Assembly (NCBI GenBank): GCA_934045905.1
Contig: OW203767.1
Location: forward strand, 17,611,073-17,675,072
Source: Leuctra nigra
Taxonomy: Eukaryota > Arthropoda > Insecta > Plecoptera > Leuctridae
Direction of reading: 5' to 3'
Length of the DNA: 64,000 nucleotides
Below the pieces are notes generated by a model. That model was not told the DNA's origin and did not search any database. It saw only the letters and a program-made list of their open reading frames with translations. Position 1 is the first letter of the stretch. The number at the start of each line of letters is the position of its first letter. Below, piece after piece: positions 33,970-46,204 of the stretch. The position numbers and the translations under genes are program-made.

Positions 33970-35905
33970 CAAATTTACAACCAGAAGACGAAAAAATAAT
34001 TCGTCATTCTCTGTCTACCAATGCCACGGGTGAAGGAAAAAGAATCTACATAAATGGGCGCCATTTAGGGATGTTACTAATAGTTCGTAAGAACATTTTA
34101 AAGAGCGGTAAACCTAATTGGTTGCCTATTGTTTCTTATAGTTGATTTTAAACAACTTAGATGAAAAGTTAAACTACAACTTTAGTAAATTGAATCTTTT
34201 TATGTAGATTATAGTCTCAATCTCGTTATATTAATAGTACATACTGTCGTAAAATGTTAATTTGAATTATATTGTAACGTAGTGGCCATAATCACAGCTT
34301 ATCTGTAGCCATAAAGTCATACAAAAAAATAGTTTTGATATTTGAAGTTTCCCCTAATACAAGGAAACAAGTTGGTAAAAACAAAAAAGCGCGTATATTA
34401 AATTATCCCCTATTGTTGTGAAGAGTAATTTACATTAAACATTGTGTAGTAAATTGCTGTACAATTACAGATAACTGTAAGTGATTCTAAAATCGTATTA
34501 CATCAACTCTCAAAAAATCACTTACACTTATTTCTTAAATGTTATAATTAAGTTACAATTAATAAAACTATATCATGGCCGTCTTCCTATCAGCTCAATA
34601 CTGATTAAACCTGTTCCCAACCTAGTCTTATATACAGCACATTATACACCTGACACATACTAAGATCCACACTGTACACTACCGATCGTGCTAGGTGTGG
34701 GCGGCAGTCCGCTCGTATGTTCCTACTCAGAGGTGACCTGGTGTAGTACTGTCAAGTGCATCGAAAACACTGCAAGACATTGATAACAGGGGCGAGTTGG
34801 CTAACAATAACTCAATCGAATCGGTTTCAAAGAGCCATTCTCGGATGACTTTTTCAGAGTTGAAAAATAAAACGACAAGACCCGGTTTTCAACGTAGAAA
34901 TCAATCTTTTCGGTGGAAGCAAAAGTTGACGCGAGGAAAAGTAAAATAATGGACTCTTGCAAACTTTTCTTGTTCCTTTTAGTTTTGTTTCGTTTTCTAG
35001 CTTCTCTCTCTTGGATTCTATCGAGCTCATCTTTATAGTAGAATTCCGAAATACGATCGTACTGTTGAATTCGATTGTTTAAAAATTGTTTTTAAGGACG
35101 TTAGACGAGTTTAAAACAATTGGAACTTTATTCCAGCACTGTATTGTAGTGCATGTTGACAAACTATTGGATAGACGACTAAATAGCTGCCTTATTTATA
35201 GAATATAATTTATGTGTTGCATGTAAATATTCGTATGTATAATTGTCCTCTTTTTGCTGTATTATATTAACATTTGTGCATAATTTAAAAAGCTATGAAC
35301 TCATACAATGAATATTTAATAATTTACTCAAATTCTGTTATTTAGTTAATTTTGTTAAATAGTGAAAAATGACATGTTGTCAGTTTGAATTAAAACTGAT
35401 TGAATTGAATCAACTGTAATTATGCAAATGATTTAATTGATTTTCGATAGTTTTATTTTTATTTATAAATAACGAACGAGAATGTTGTTGATGACGATGA
35501 TGATTATGATGTTGCCATGACTCCATTATACAGTCATCAAAGCGTCGGTTTCGATCACAACTCTCAACAATGTCGGAGGGAAATCAATCTTGTCGGGAAA
35601 GTCGCGTGGAAAAGCGGTGTGAAAAGCTGGTTGCCGGGATATGCGACAGTTTCCGTCATACGTGATTGATTGATACACCCAGCGAAACACATCTTCACTC
35701 ACACCTTTTCATATCTCTCAACTCCAAGCTAGCTTTTTGTTACGTCGACGACAAGGATACTTTTAGCATCGATTTTTTAATAAATGTTTTCTTGAGATCA
35801 ATATTTAGCGAAAGTTATGCATAATAATATATACTTGTATCACCTTTATGTCTTTCATTATCAGTAGTTACCATTTTTGTTTTAATATTTTTACAATATA
35901 ATCGT
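33970..35905. other. AT-rich non-coding stretch
   Basis: No gene is supported. A phrase (ctttttatgtagattata) near 34196 resembles the right end of the 22338 MITE and could be a solo end. Confidence 0.4.
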
Positions 35906-35907
35906 TA

Positions 35908-36089
35908 AGCCCGATTTACACGGTACAATTTCTTGAACAACTTCTGTGTCACTTTTGCATTTACACGAAGCAACTTTCTGTCACGGAACTTAAAACATGT
36001 TCTAATTTCCTTCAAGAAATGTGACAAAGACTGTGACAAAGACTGTGACACAGTCGTTGTTCAATCAATGTGACCGTTTAAATCGGGCT
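35908..36089. mobile_element. PIF/Harbinger-like MITE, 182 bp
   Basis: The left end AGCCCGATTTACACGGT and right end (reverse complement) AGCCCGATTTAAACGGT differ at one position. TTA flanks both sides (35905-35907 and 36090-36092), matching the TWA target of PIF/Harbinger. The interior includes a short tandem (acaaagactgtg twice) at 36023-36048. It is non-coding. The AGCC start resembles the 19237 element. Confidence 0.75.
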
Positions 36090-36094
36090 TTACA

Positions 36095-37396
36095 AAATCT
36101 TAAAATTAATTAATTCAAAATGTGTATAAACGGATTTCAAAACCTACCCCCTTACACCCTTTTTACATCATAATTTGGTTCATGAATTGAACCTTTCTTG
36201 AATTCTGTCTATTCTTGAACCAATTTTAGTTGTACAATTCTCAATTTTATAAAAACTCGAATGTCTAAATAAAACAGTTTTTTCGTCAATTTCTTGCCAG
36301 TTTGATCCATCGATTTAGATTCTCGCATTTGAATGAAATATCATTCATATAAAATATATTTTCATTGAGATCACCGTTTTTATTCCTTGTTTTTTGCTCG
36401 GTAACAAACGTATCTCGCATAAAACACGGATCACATTGGCGTTCCAAGACATCTTGACCCAGATAGAAAGATACATTCATACAAAATAACTTCATAATGG
36501 AGATATCAGCTAGTCGCTTTTCATATTTTGATTTGGTTCATATTAAATGCTTTGGCCTTCTTCACATCGACGTTTATGATTATGTTTCTGTTCTAAATTC
36601 ATGCGCAAAGAATCGAACTCGAGATATTCAAATATGAAGTATTTTATAGTTTCGATGTCGTAGTGTAAAAAAGTTAAAGGGCATTAAAAGATACTAAGAC
36701 CATAAATTCGGATGTCGAGAAAACGATTCTGTGCTCAAAATGCTATCAGCGGAAAAACTGTATTTCAATTTCGTTTTTAGTCCAAAATTTGCACTTGTTT
36801 TTATTTGTTCAGACGCAGATATCTCGTTCGGCTGTGCTCGATAATGTTCGGCTTTGTTCGGCTGTTGCAGTCATGCTTCCGAACACATGAAAAAACGTTA
36901 AAATTAATTTATAATTACAAATAATTTATTACCGACTTTTGTCAGATCTAATCAGGGATATGAACTAGACCTTATGTTTGAACTCTTGCAATTATTTTTT
37001 AATTTGATTATAGATTCAGTCACATTTATTCATGTCTCTGCATCAGAATTGTGCACCCACACATTTAAATAACTTTGGATGAAAAAAATAAAAAAAATAT
37101 TTAAATAATCTGTATCACATGGGTGGAAGTCCATTTTCTCGATTTTGCGTAGCACACATTTGGAATGATGTAATCAAGCTCTATCAATTGCCATTTGACT
37201 TACACAATGACTCATTTACCAGTACAATGAAGGTTTTTGCGCTCACCTCCAGAATAATTAAAATGGACTTCCGACCTTCTACCTCTGAGGTACAGAACTA
37301 GAGTTGATAAATACTTTATGAGAATTATTTAAAAGCTTAAGTTGATAATTTAGTTAGTGATTATAATGTACTTATTATTTTTTTAAAAAATCAATG
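36095..37396. other. AT-rich non-coding stretch
   Basis: No feature supported. Confidence 0.45.
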
Positions 37397-37398
37397 TA

Positions 37399-37610
37399 CA
37401 CTCAACGAAATGATAAAACGGTATTTGAAAGAAATGGATTGGCTGAAGAAAATGTGATGGCATCATCTGATTAAGTCTATGCTGACTCGTCATCTACCTC
37501 TAGTAGGTGAGCTCTGATTTCATTGATAATAACAAGGATTGATTGTCAAGGAACGTGACCAGCAGCCAATCCGTTTCGTTCAAATACCGTTTTATGATTT
37601 GTTGGGTGTG
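37399..37610. mobile_element. MITE, Tc1/mariner-like, TA target, copy B
   Basis: The termini, CACTCAACGAAATGATAAAA on the left and CACACCCAACAAATCATAAA on the right (reverse complement), continue to GGATTGGCTG over about 48 bp. TA flanks it at 37397-37398 and 37611-37612. Its reverse complement aligns with copy A at 12710-12927 through the interior (for example ccttgacaatcaatccttg and cacctactagaggtagatga). The element is 212 bp with no coding capacity. Confidence 0.8.
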
Positions 37611-38084
37611 TAAACTTTAAAAAGTATGTTTTTTTGTATTTTTGTATTTTCTAGTCCTGATCTAAGGAGACAAGTGATAATGTCTAATTTGCATAATATT
37701 GATGCCCTATCGTTTCAGCTGTGAATATAAATAGTTGCATACAGCCTTGCGATGTAGCTGACGTATGCAATGCGCCTGCACTGGGGAATTAGACCCACAA
37801 GGCTGAACCGAGTCGCAATCCCTTCGAAATAATTAACATCGTATGCAATTGGCGTGTTGCCATGCCCGTCAGTCTGTACTCGAGCCATACACCATGGATC
37901 ACTACACTTGAGGAGAGAAAGTTGAAAGATAAGGTCATTTCTCAATTTCAGCGAGATTCGATGTGTTTGCTTTTTTGGCAGATTTCAGAAAAAATGTCTA
38001 TTGAAATTGTATTAATGTTTTTTTTTGTTCATAATGAAATAACTAACAATCCTTTCATATCATTTCACTTTTAATTTGTCTCAT

Positions 38085-38210
38085 GGCTGCGATCGTGTAA
38101 AATGACAACTTACTTGTCGCAGTGACAAGCTTCTCATCTCAATGTTATTCACGGCCTTCTAGTATCTTGTCACCGTGACAAGGAAGTTGTCATTTTACAC
38201 GATCGCAGCC
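38085..38210. mobile_element. Short foldback MITE, 126 bp
   Basis: GGCTGCGATCGTGTAAAATG (38085) is mirrored at the right end (38191-38210), and the pairing continues through acaactt and cttgtc-gtgacaag with small gaps. The total stem is about 45 bp. No convincing target duplication was found (CAT against CAG). Confidence 0.75.
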
Positions 38211-38214
38211 CAGT

Positions 38215-41200
38215 AAATAAAAAAATAAAACAGTTTTAAAACTCTTAAAATAATTTACATAAATTTAAAAATTGTTAAAAATAATACATTAATCACTCAG
38301 TGGGCCATTTTACTTTCTTAACCTTTTTTTATAACTTATTTGTAAAAACAATAATTTTTATGTAAATTATGTAAATTCTCCAAAAATGTAGTTCTTTGTT
38401 TGAAAGTTTTGTATAAAAATTCACCAATAATTCAGTGAAAATCCTCTCCTAATTCACTTAAAATCCACACAGAAAAAACAACAACAACATTATAATTAGA
38501 TGATACAAAAGCTTTGTTTATTTCTCTCTAATAACGTCGTAAGTATATGCAATTAAGTCAACTCGTAGACAATAATTAACGTATTACTGTTGCCTTTCAT
38601 TGTAGCGGTTTTCACGTAGAGACGGCATGGCCAGGAAAAGAAAGGAGGTCGATTATGTACAACGTCCTTGCCCCTCTCCCCCCCCCCCCCCCCCCCACCC
38701 ACCTCCACGCGACGTAACACCTTGTACCCCTCCGCCCACACTCATTGAACTTGTTATATGTCTTGGGGTTCTTTACGGCGGGGGTTGGGGGGCATTGTCC
38801 GAAGAAGTTGCATTCTATCAATAGCCTTCATGTTTTTCTTTGCGTTGGCTTGGTAGACTATTTTATATTTGATGTTTTGGTTGACATTTCTAAATTGGAG
38901 TAAAATAATTAGAGAGCCTTGACTATAAGCAATGGTTGCAGGCTAGTTAGGAATTGTAAATTAACTGAATGTGATGATTTCGGACTTCGGAGCATCTTAT
39001 TTATAAAGAAGATTTTTGTGTGATTTATACAATTGGAAATGTTCGAATTCAGAGTATTAATTATTGTAGGCCGAATTTGGTCAAAGAGTGTTTTGAAGGA
39101 CAAAACAGTTGTATTGTAACGACAGCTTCGCAAATTAGTTGCATTGTTCGAACTTCTTTTGATTTACAATCACTGAATTGATCCCATTGAATTGATGGTT
39201 GTATAGCAAAGATAATTTTTATTTCCACAGTCTCTTGAACTTGTCCTAATTTTTCATAAATACCCGCATAACCCCCATGACATTTGCATGAGTCCTAAAG
39301 AAACGACCTTGCAGTTGATTTTGATTAAGACCTACATACAGCCGTTTAGCAGACCTTGCTTATCACTAGATTCTTTCAATTAAACCAATCCTGACATTTT
39401 CTATCCTTGCAAATGTGTTTACTTTGTGTGCTTATAGTACAAATCTGTTTATAATCATGTATTTTTGTAGTCAAAGTTTTTATTTTATCAAAAGAAAATT
39501 TGATTAATTAATACTATTGTAGCTTCAATAAAAGCAAAATATGAATCAGATGAGTTAGAATATATTTCAAAATGCGTCAGTTCAAATAGATACAAAAAAA
39601 TCTACATGCATATCTCAAATAATTCTAGATAAGGTGTTACATAACTTATCTTTTCCTCCTTCGATTGTGAAAATATAGATGATAAGCCCACTATCAAAGG
39701 TGACACAATGTTAAACCTCTTCATTAAGACCTTTATCAAGGTCGACAATGTCATGCCACTTCATTTTCTCACGTGCGTATACATATTTTGCAAGTAGGCT
39801 TGTTCTTTCTTCTTCAAATTCCCCTGGAGATATTATACAGATGATGTGCTCCTGATGCCATCATAAACAGCGATTACAGTGTCTATTCTTTTATTGCTCT
39901 GATAATATGTGCGACTGTTTGAGCGATAAAAGAACTCGACAATGTTGCGAGAACTGAATTAATTCAGTCTAAAAGAAATCTCCCACATGTAGTATGAACT
40001 TTTTCTTCTGTTCTATTCTATTTTTTAAAGGTCACTTAATCGGCAAGGAATGTTTTTTTACATAAGGTACACTTGCTAATCTGGAGTTGAAGGGGACTCT
40101 AAAAGTCTTCAGCTGTTCTATAAAAGTATTCGTATTTTATTACTTTATAGAGACAAAGTACCTGAACTGAACATAAATCAAAATGTAATTCGTTGTCCGC
40201 CATATTGTAAAAGAAAACAATATGTCGGCATATAAAACACAACACATTTTCACCGCCCGATACCAACTATTTTCCGGTATATTTCCTTCGACAAAATATC
40301 TGTAAACGTTCTTTCTCTATCTTTTTTTATCCCTTGGCCAGGCTTATATTATACTCAATCTCAAAACCACCCCCCTCTATTCCAACTCCCCCCCCTCCCC
40401 CCAACCGGTATTTTCCAATAGTCGATACCAACCCCTCTACACTCTCTTCATCCCTTATCATCGTGCATAATATCACAGCGATCTCTCTTCCTCATTCACC
40501 CTCTCTCTCGATCCTAGAAAACCACCCCTATTTCTCACTCTGTCACACTCGTCTGCCTCCATTATGTCCTTGATAAAACATCAGACATACAAGTTAATTC
40601 GCACATTCCTTCTCGTACTTCCGCATTGTCTTTCTCTACTAGTTCTAGATTTAGCATTTGTATGACATACATACGATTGAACTCACTGACTATAATGACA
40701 TCTTACCTAATAAACGGAAGACATGCTAACAAAGCAGACTTGGTGACAGGAACTACAGGAAAAGATTTTAAATTTTTAATGTTTTTATCAGATTTCCTTC
40801 TTTTCAATTATTTATTAATTATTATGTAAACCCGAAGGAGTTATATAAACATGAGGAAACGTTACTGTTAATGGATAATTTATGAAACGTTCAATAAAAG
40901 TTTCGTTTGCCATGTTTATAAATCATAAATGAGACCCATCTTTGTGGTCCCTAGCAGCGTTTATTGCATGAAGATAACACATATTTTCAGTGACGGAAAT
41001 AATAATGTATTATTAGTGACAGCGTGACTTCCGGGATGGCACGCTGTATCGTGTTTGTAAGTGTGTTTTGTGTTGCAATACTTGGTCTGAGCTTTACACT
41101 TTGTGACTCGAAAGATGAGTTTTGTCATGAAGTAGGTAATCAATAAATCTTGTGGTGTTAATATGGTGAACTTTCAAGGTTGAGTAAGTTTGTTCTATAA

Positions 41201-41800
41201 TCTGTTTGTGTATTTGGTTAGGTATTCTATTTTATGAAAGTGTCTTTTCCTTTATCTCTATTATTGAGTTTTCTATAGTAGGGCGTTTGCATAAAAGTTT
41301 CTAGAGCAAGAATGACTCGATAGTTCGTATGTGTATTATTATAGTGCAACATGTAAAATGAATCATAGATACTTGGTTTAGACTATAGTATGAAGCAAAT
41401 GTATACAATACTTCAATAACACAAATTTAATAAGTTGAAGGTTTTTTGTTAAAATGTGTTTTGGCTAATCAGGATTTGAAAAATGGATCCTTTAATTTTG
41501 TCATGTTTTTGCTGGTTTGGACTGCTCGGCCAGAGATTGCTCAGTTCTTTTACAGATCAAATCTCAGCCTAAACATTTCTGTGTGGCCATAAGTATTATC
41601 TTTGAAATGGATTTTATCTTCTAGTTTAGACAGGAAACAAGGTTTGAAAGGAAGGTTGACTTGAAAGTCTGATGTTAGCTGGAGAATGTTATCTCTATTT
41701 GCTTTTCTCCTCAATAATGACCCAAAGAATCCACAAATTAGGGGAAGGGGGGGGGAGTCCTGCAATGACCACAATGGAAACTGACGGTTGCGTCAAATTT
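38215..41800. other. AT-rich stretch with poly-C and pyrimidine-rich patches
   Basis: There is a run of 19 C at 38678-38696 and pyrimidine-rich DNA at 40370-40565, which creates a Pro/Ser-rich pseudo-frame. I see no gene. Confidence 0.45.
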
Positions 41801-41804
41801 TCCC

Positions 41805-42059
41805 CAAATACCCAAGTCTCCCCAAGGCTCATTAGTTACTCCACTGTTATGCAACTTTGGGAGATAGTTTTGATACCCATATTCTTGCAAAACTATTGAG
41901 AAAATTTAAGAAATATTTAAAAAATATATATATATTTTTCACATATTTCATGAAAAATATGAAAACAAAATATTTTTTTGTTTCAAGTTTTGCTTAAAAT
42001 TTTTGATAGTTTTGCGAGATAATGGGTTTCAAAACTATCTCCCAAAGTTGCATAACAGT
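41805..42059. mobile_element. Foldback repeat with ~65-bp ends, copy 1
   Basis: ACTGTTATGCAACTTTGGGA (41843) is mirrored at the right end, finishing at 42059. The arms match for about 65 bp, including gatagttttga-acccat. The AT-rich centre is palindromic too (atatttcatgaaaaatat). Upstream bases 41805-41842 also match copy 2 at about 46045-46079, so the true element is larger than the inverted repeat or the pair shares a host repeat. Confidence 0.7.
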
Positions 42060-42259
42060 CTTTAATTCGAAAGATTCAATTTTTTAAAATACATACTTTT
42101 GAATTTGTGTATGAAATCTTCACGTTCTTCGTATCTCGATTGAATATTCAAATGCGAATTAGGTCACATGAGCGCATCCTCTCCCCCCGGCAATAATAAT
42201 TGAACAGAGTTCTTCCATTATATACATGTCAGTGGCAAGTGCTCTTTGTCGAATACCTG

Positions 42260-42315
42260 GCGATATATCGATTCCATTACAATCGAGTTCTAGTTGCGAT
42301 ATATCGCATATCGCG
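42260..42315. promoter_or_regulatory. Cluster of CGATA/TATCG palindromes
   Basis: CGATATATCGAT (42261-42272), GCGATATATCGC (42296-42307) and an adjacent ATATCGCG give five CGATA-type half sites in 55 bp. In Drosophila, BEAF-32 and DREF bind CGATA and TATCGATA motifs. Whether this organism uses such sites is unknown. Confidence 0.3.
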
Positions 42316-42319
42316 TACA

Positions 42320-45300
42320 TGCTGTGTAAGAAGATCATAAGAGTACTTGTGTATCTGCAGTCATGTCAATGTGTATTTCAGAAGAAGAGAATTTACATAC
42401 GAGAAACGAGAAAAGAAGTTTGAAAGTTTAGTGGAGCTCTTATTGCAATTCGCGACATTGTTTAAGAGCGTTACCTGTATATGTCATTTCCACAACTCGT
42501 ATTATTTTATAAAATCTTTGCTCTCTGAGGAAGTTATATCTTTTGTTTCTTTGAAAAACATATCTTCAAGGGATTCTTTCTGTTAGAATCAGAAGGAAAA
42601 TGTCTCTCTTCATATCCTGTATTTTTTATTTTATTGTCCATCATAATACAGTATTTCGTTTCCGGGAAAATGGTTTCTATATTAATTATTGTATTTTATG
42701 TATATGTAAAAAAATATATGAATATGAAAGCATTAGTATTTCATTTTATTGTTTATCTAATTCTGAATAGATTTGTTAGAGATTTGTAATCAATTTCACA
42801 TTAGGAGTTTAATTGATTAACTACGAAAACATATTATTTATAAAATACTATTTCAAAACTGTATAAACGAACATTTGAGCCGAACAACTATACATTAGTC
42901 ACATTTTTGCAAACCATTATGGAAAGAGGATACCAACTTCCATGTATCCGTATTTAATTGATCAAAATTACTAACATTCTGGATTCACACAATTTACTTT
43001 CTACATCTAAAATCATCCCTAAGTGTGACTCTTCTCATTTTTCCCCTTGTAGCCTTCATTTAGTTTAACATAATACACATCTGAGCTTTGGCTGTAATTC
43101 TCTCAAGCAAGACAATTCTCTGAGATTTGTCGAAGATTTCATCTCCGGAGATTTCATCTCCCACTCTCGCCGCGTATAATATGTGTGCAGAGACGAGACT
43201 GCGGATCTCATTTGATGCTGTCATAATGAGATTGCATCCATCTGATTTAAACCCGCGAAATGTTAGATGAACACTTGAATCACGTAGTTGCCGAGAGCTT
43301 TACTAATTGCTGGATAAATTCTATAACAGGTACTCGACATGTTGAGTCAAATGAACATCTATGTGAAAAACTTGTTTTGGAATAATAACGTAATTTAAAG
43401 AGGAGAAGTTTAGAATTATTAAATTGCCTAGAGTCACTTTCATGCAATTATTAATCAAAGAAGTGTATAGATATAAATTAAATTAGAGGGTATTTTAAAT
43501 TGACAGTTTATTCGACGAGGGAAGAAAGTAGTGTGGACATGAGAGTAAAAGCAGTATGGTTGAAAGTTGTGTGAAATTGAATACGATTTTCACCCTAAGC
43601 GCTTTTGCTATTATGTCTCTTTAATATTGGCATTGATTAAATATTTCATAATGGTAAAAGGTTCCAGGTAAATGCTAAGGTATTTATGTAAGAATTCTTT
43701 CCTTGAGCCTGAATTAAACCCTGATTGTTTAGAAACAAGATGTTTTTTTCTCCTGTCTAAAAAGTTTTGATCAAGATCTGATCTTGAGTTTTGATACAAA
43801 AATTTAATCCATGTAATTCGGGATTAAATTATACTAATCTCAACAATAATTAAAGTAAAAAACACTAACACAATTAATTCATCATTAAGAAGTTTACTGA
43901 ATTAAATGAAGACATTAAATGAAACTGAAAAACTTTGATTGATTCGTTTAGTCTTTGACCTAGGATTTTTAAGAAATTTGAAGCAAAAAAATCATCAGAT
44001 ATTTTTCTAAACTCTCATCAGTCATGATTAAATTATTTAAAACCTAATATTTATTATGAAGTTTGAAAGGATTAATCCACGTGTAAAGACCTCTATCTCT
44101 ACGCAAATTCCAACGCACACTTTCATTTCATATGATACTAGATTATAAAATCACAGAAAAAAACATCTCGAAGAAATTGCTCCTTTCAAACGTTGACCTT
44201 ATTGAACCTTACTCTTCACTTTCTACTAATTAATGCACTGGAGTGACCCCGTACCTCCGTCACTTCACACGACTCCAAGGAGATTTAAACACCGTTCCGT
44301 GTCACTTAAGAACGAAACAAATCGGAACGAAATCTTCAATTATATGCCATGACCCATGTAAGATGCCGTGCCAGTTATTTTTTTGAATTTTTCGACATCC
44401 GAACCCCACAGTTTTTTTAATTAAACATGGAAACTTGTCAAGAAAATTAAAAATCTTTCGTGTCATTTTCATTTCTCTTTGGCGTTTCCGTGTTCTGTAA
44501 AAAACTACTTCTTCATGGCATACTTCCGGTTAGAAGTAACGGGTCATGACTTTACTAATTCGGAATTAATATACTTTTTTGTGCCATTTAAGATTAAAAT
44601 ATTCTGAAGTGCCATCATTTTTAATAAAATGTAAATATGTTGGGTTTTCGAGACATCAACTGTTTCATCAAGTTATTTTAACTTCTCTTGCGTAGTAAAT
44701 ATAAACTATATGACATAGCACGGTTAAAAACTAATCAATGACTCTAAGGTATTTATATACAAATGTCACAACATAATATAAACTTTTGAAATGGTTCGTG
44801 AGTGGAAATATTTATTAAAATGTGTGAATATTAATTTCGGTGACTCCAATCGTCCAATAGTGGACTATTGTTTTATCATAAATTAATTAGGTAATATTGA
44901 AAAATTAAGTGAGTTGAGATAATATCTGACTCCTACGGCTTGAATTAAAAAAGTAAAAACACATAAAATAAATAAAATGTCACGGGGAACACAATTTGGT
45001 CAAGGTAGTTTAACCAAGCTGAACTAATTGAAAAATGTCAGCATTATCAACTGGCAATCCTAAGTCAAAACAACAACACATTACTGTTCACTAAAATACT
45101 CCAAACTAAATAAATAAAATATATAAATAAACCAAATTAAAATAGACGTACCATTACTATACTAGTCTTACGAAAAATTTACTAACAATAATCGTTACCT
45201 TTATCAATACTTTATTAAAATAAAGTTAGACTTCCTGTGCTGTGACCATTTTGATAACAACAACAATATTTTTACAATGAATTAAATTGTATCACATATT

Positions 45301-46040
45301 TACACATACGAAGCATATTCTATCTATGTACTTCTATGTTTTTCGGGACATAAATCCTAGATTCTAGCGCCTCCCCCGTCTTCCACCAATGACCAACGTC
45401 TTTATGTATAATATAATCCGGCAATAAAAAGCCCATTTCGGTGTTATGACCCTTTGAAGAGCACAATGCAGTGGTGGGATAAATTAGGCGTTGGTTGTAA
45501 GTATTGACCCGGCTCTGTAGTATAGAAGACCGTCGAAATAGACCCGCCCTGTAATATCTACCGACCAAAACAAATTTTAAAGTGCTATTAGAATCTAGCG
45601 ACCTGATTGTTAATAATCTTTATAATACGTAATTATTTCAATTTCGTTCAGCCCAGTAAAGGGGGTATGTTAGACATCATTCTTCTGGACAGGACTATTG
45701 TGTTGAGATTGGAACTATTGTTTGTGAGTTTAAAATACACCAAAATTTGTCGTGGGAAAGTGGGCTAACGAGATGGTTCGGTTTGTGAGTGATTATTAGT
45801 AGAATGCATTTTGTGAGGTAACTTAACCTCAAACATGCAAACAATAACCTAAAAAACAGATGCATTTTAATGAAATAATGGATGTTGGCTTTGTTAAAGA
45901 TTAATTTATGTTATTGGACGATGACACGGAAATGTGCTTGTATTTAAATTTATCATGTGTATAATTTATTAATGTATGGTGCTTTTGAATGAGTAATTCC
46001 CATTGAAATGGTATAAAAAATGTAATTTAAATTTAATTTG
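42320..46040. other. AT-rich non-coding stretch
   Basis: No gene, RNA or repeat that I can support. Confidence 0.45.
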
Positions 46041-46044
46041 TAGC

Positions 46045-46200
46045 AAAAAGCAGACATCTCCTCAATGCTCATTATTTACTCCCCTGTTATGCAACTTTGG
46101 GAGGTAGTTTTGCCAATATTTTCTGGGAAAATTGAAGAAATATTTCAATGAAAAAAAGTTTTACTTTTCATATATTTCATGAAATATAATGGTTGTTCAT
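46045..46200. mobile_element. Foldback repeat, copy 2 (truncated)
   Basis: Matches 41805-41960: catctcctcaatgctcatta, then ctgttatgcaactttgggag and the atatttcatgaaa centre, with internal gaps. The mirrored right end is missing and A/T-rich sequence follows. Confidence 0.65.
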
Positions 46201-46204
46201 AGTA

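Noticed and set aside
38553..38824. Pro-rich or Gly-rich frames on both strands
   Set aside because: They are caused by the run of 19 C at 38678-38696; the same applies to 13157-13424 and 19954-20305.
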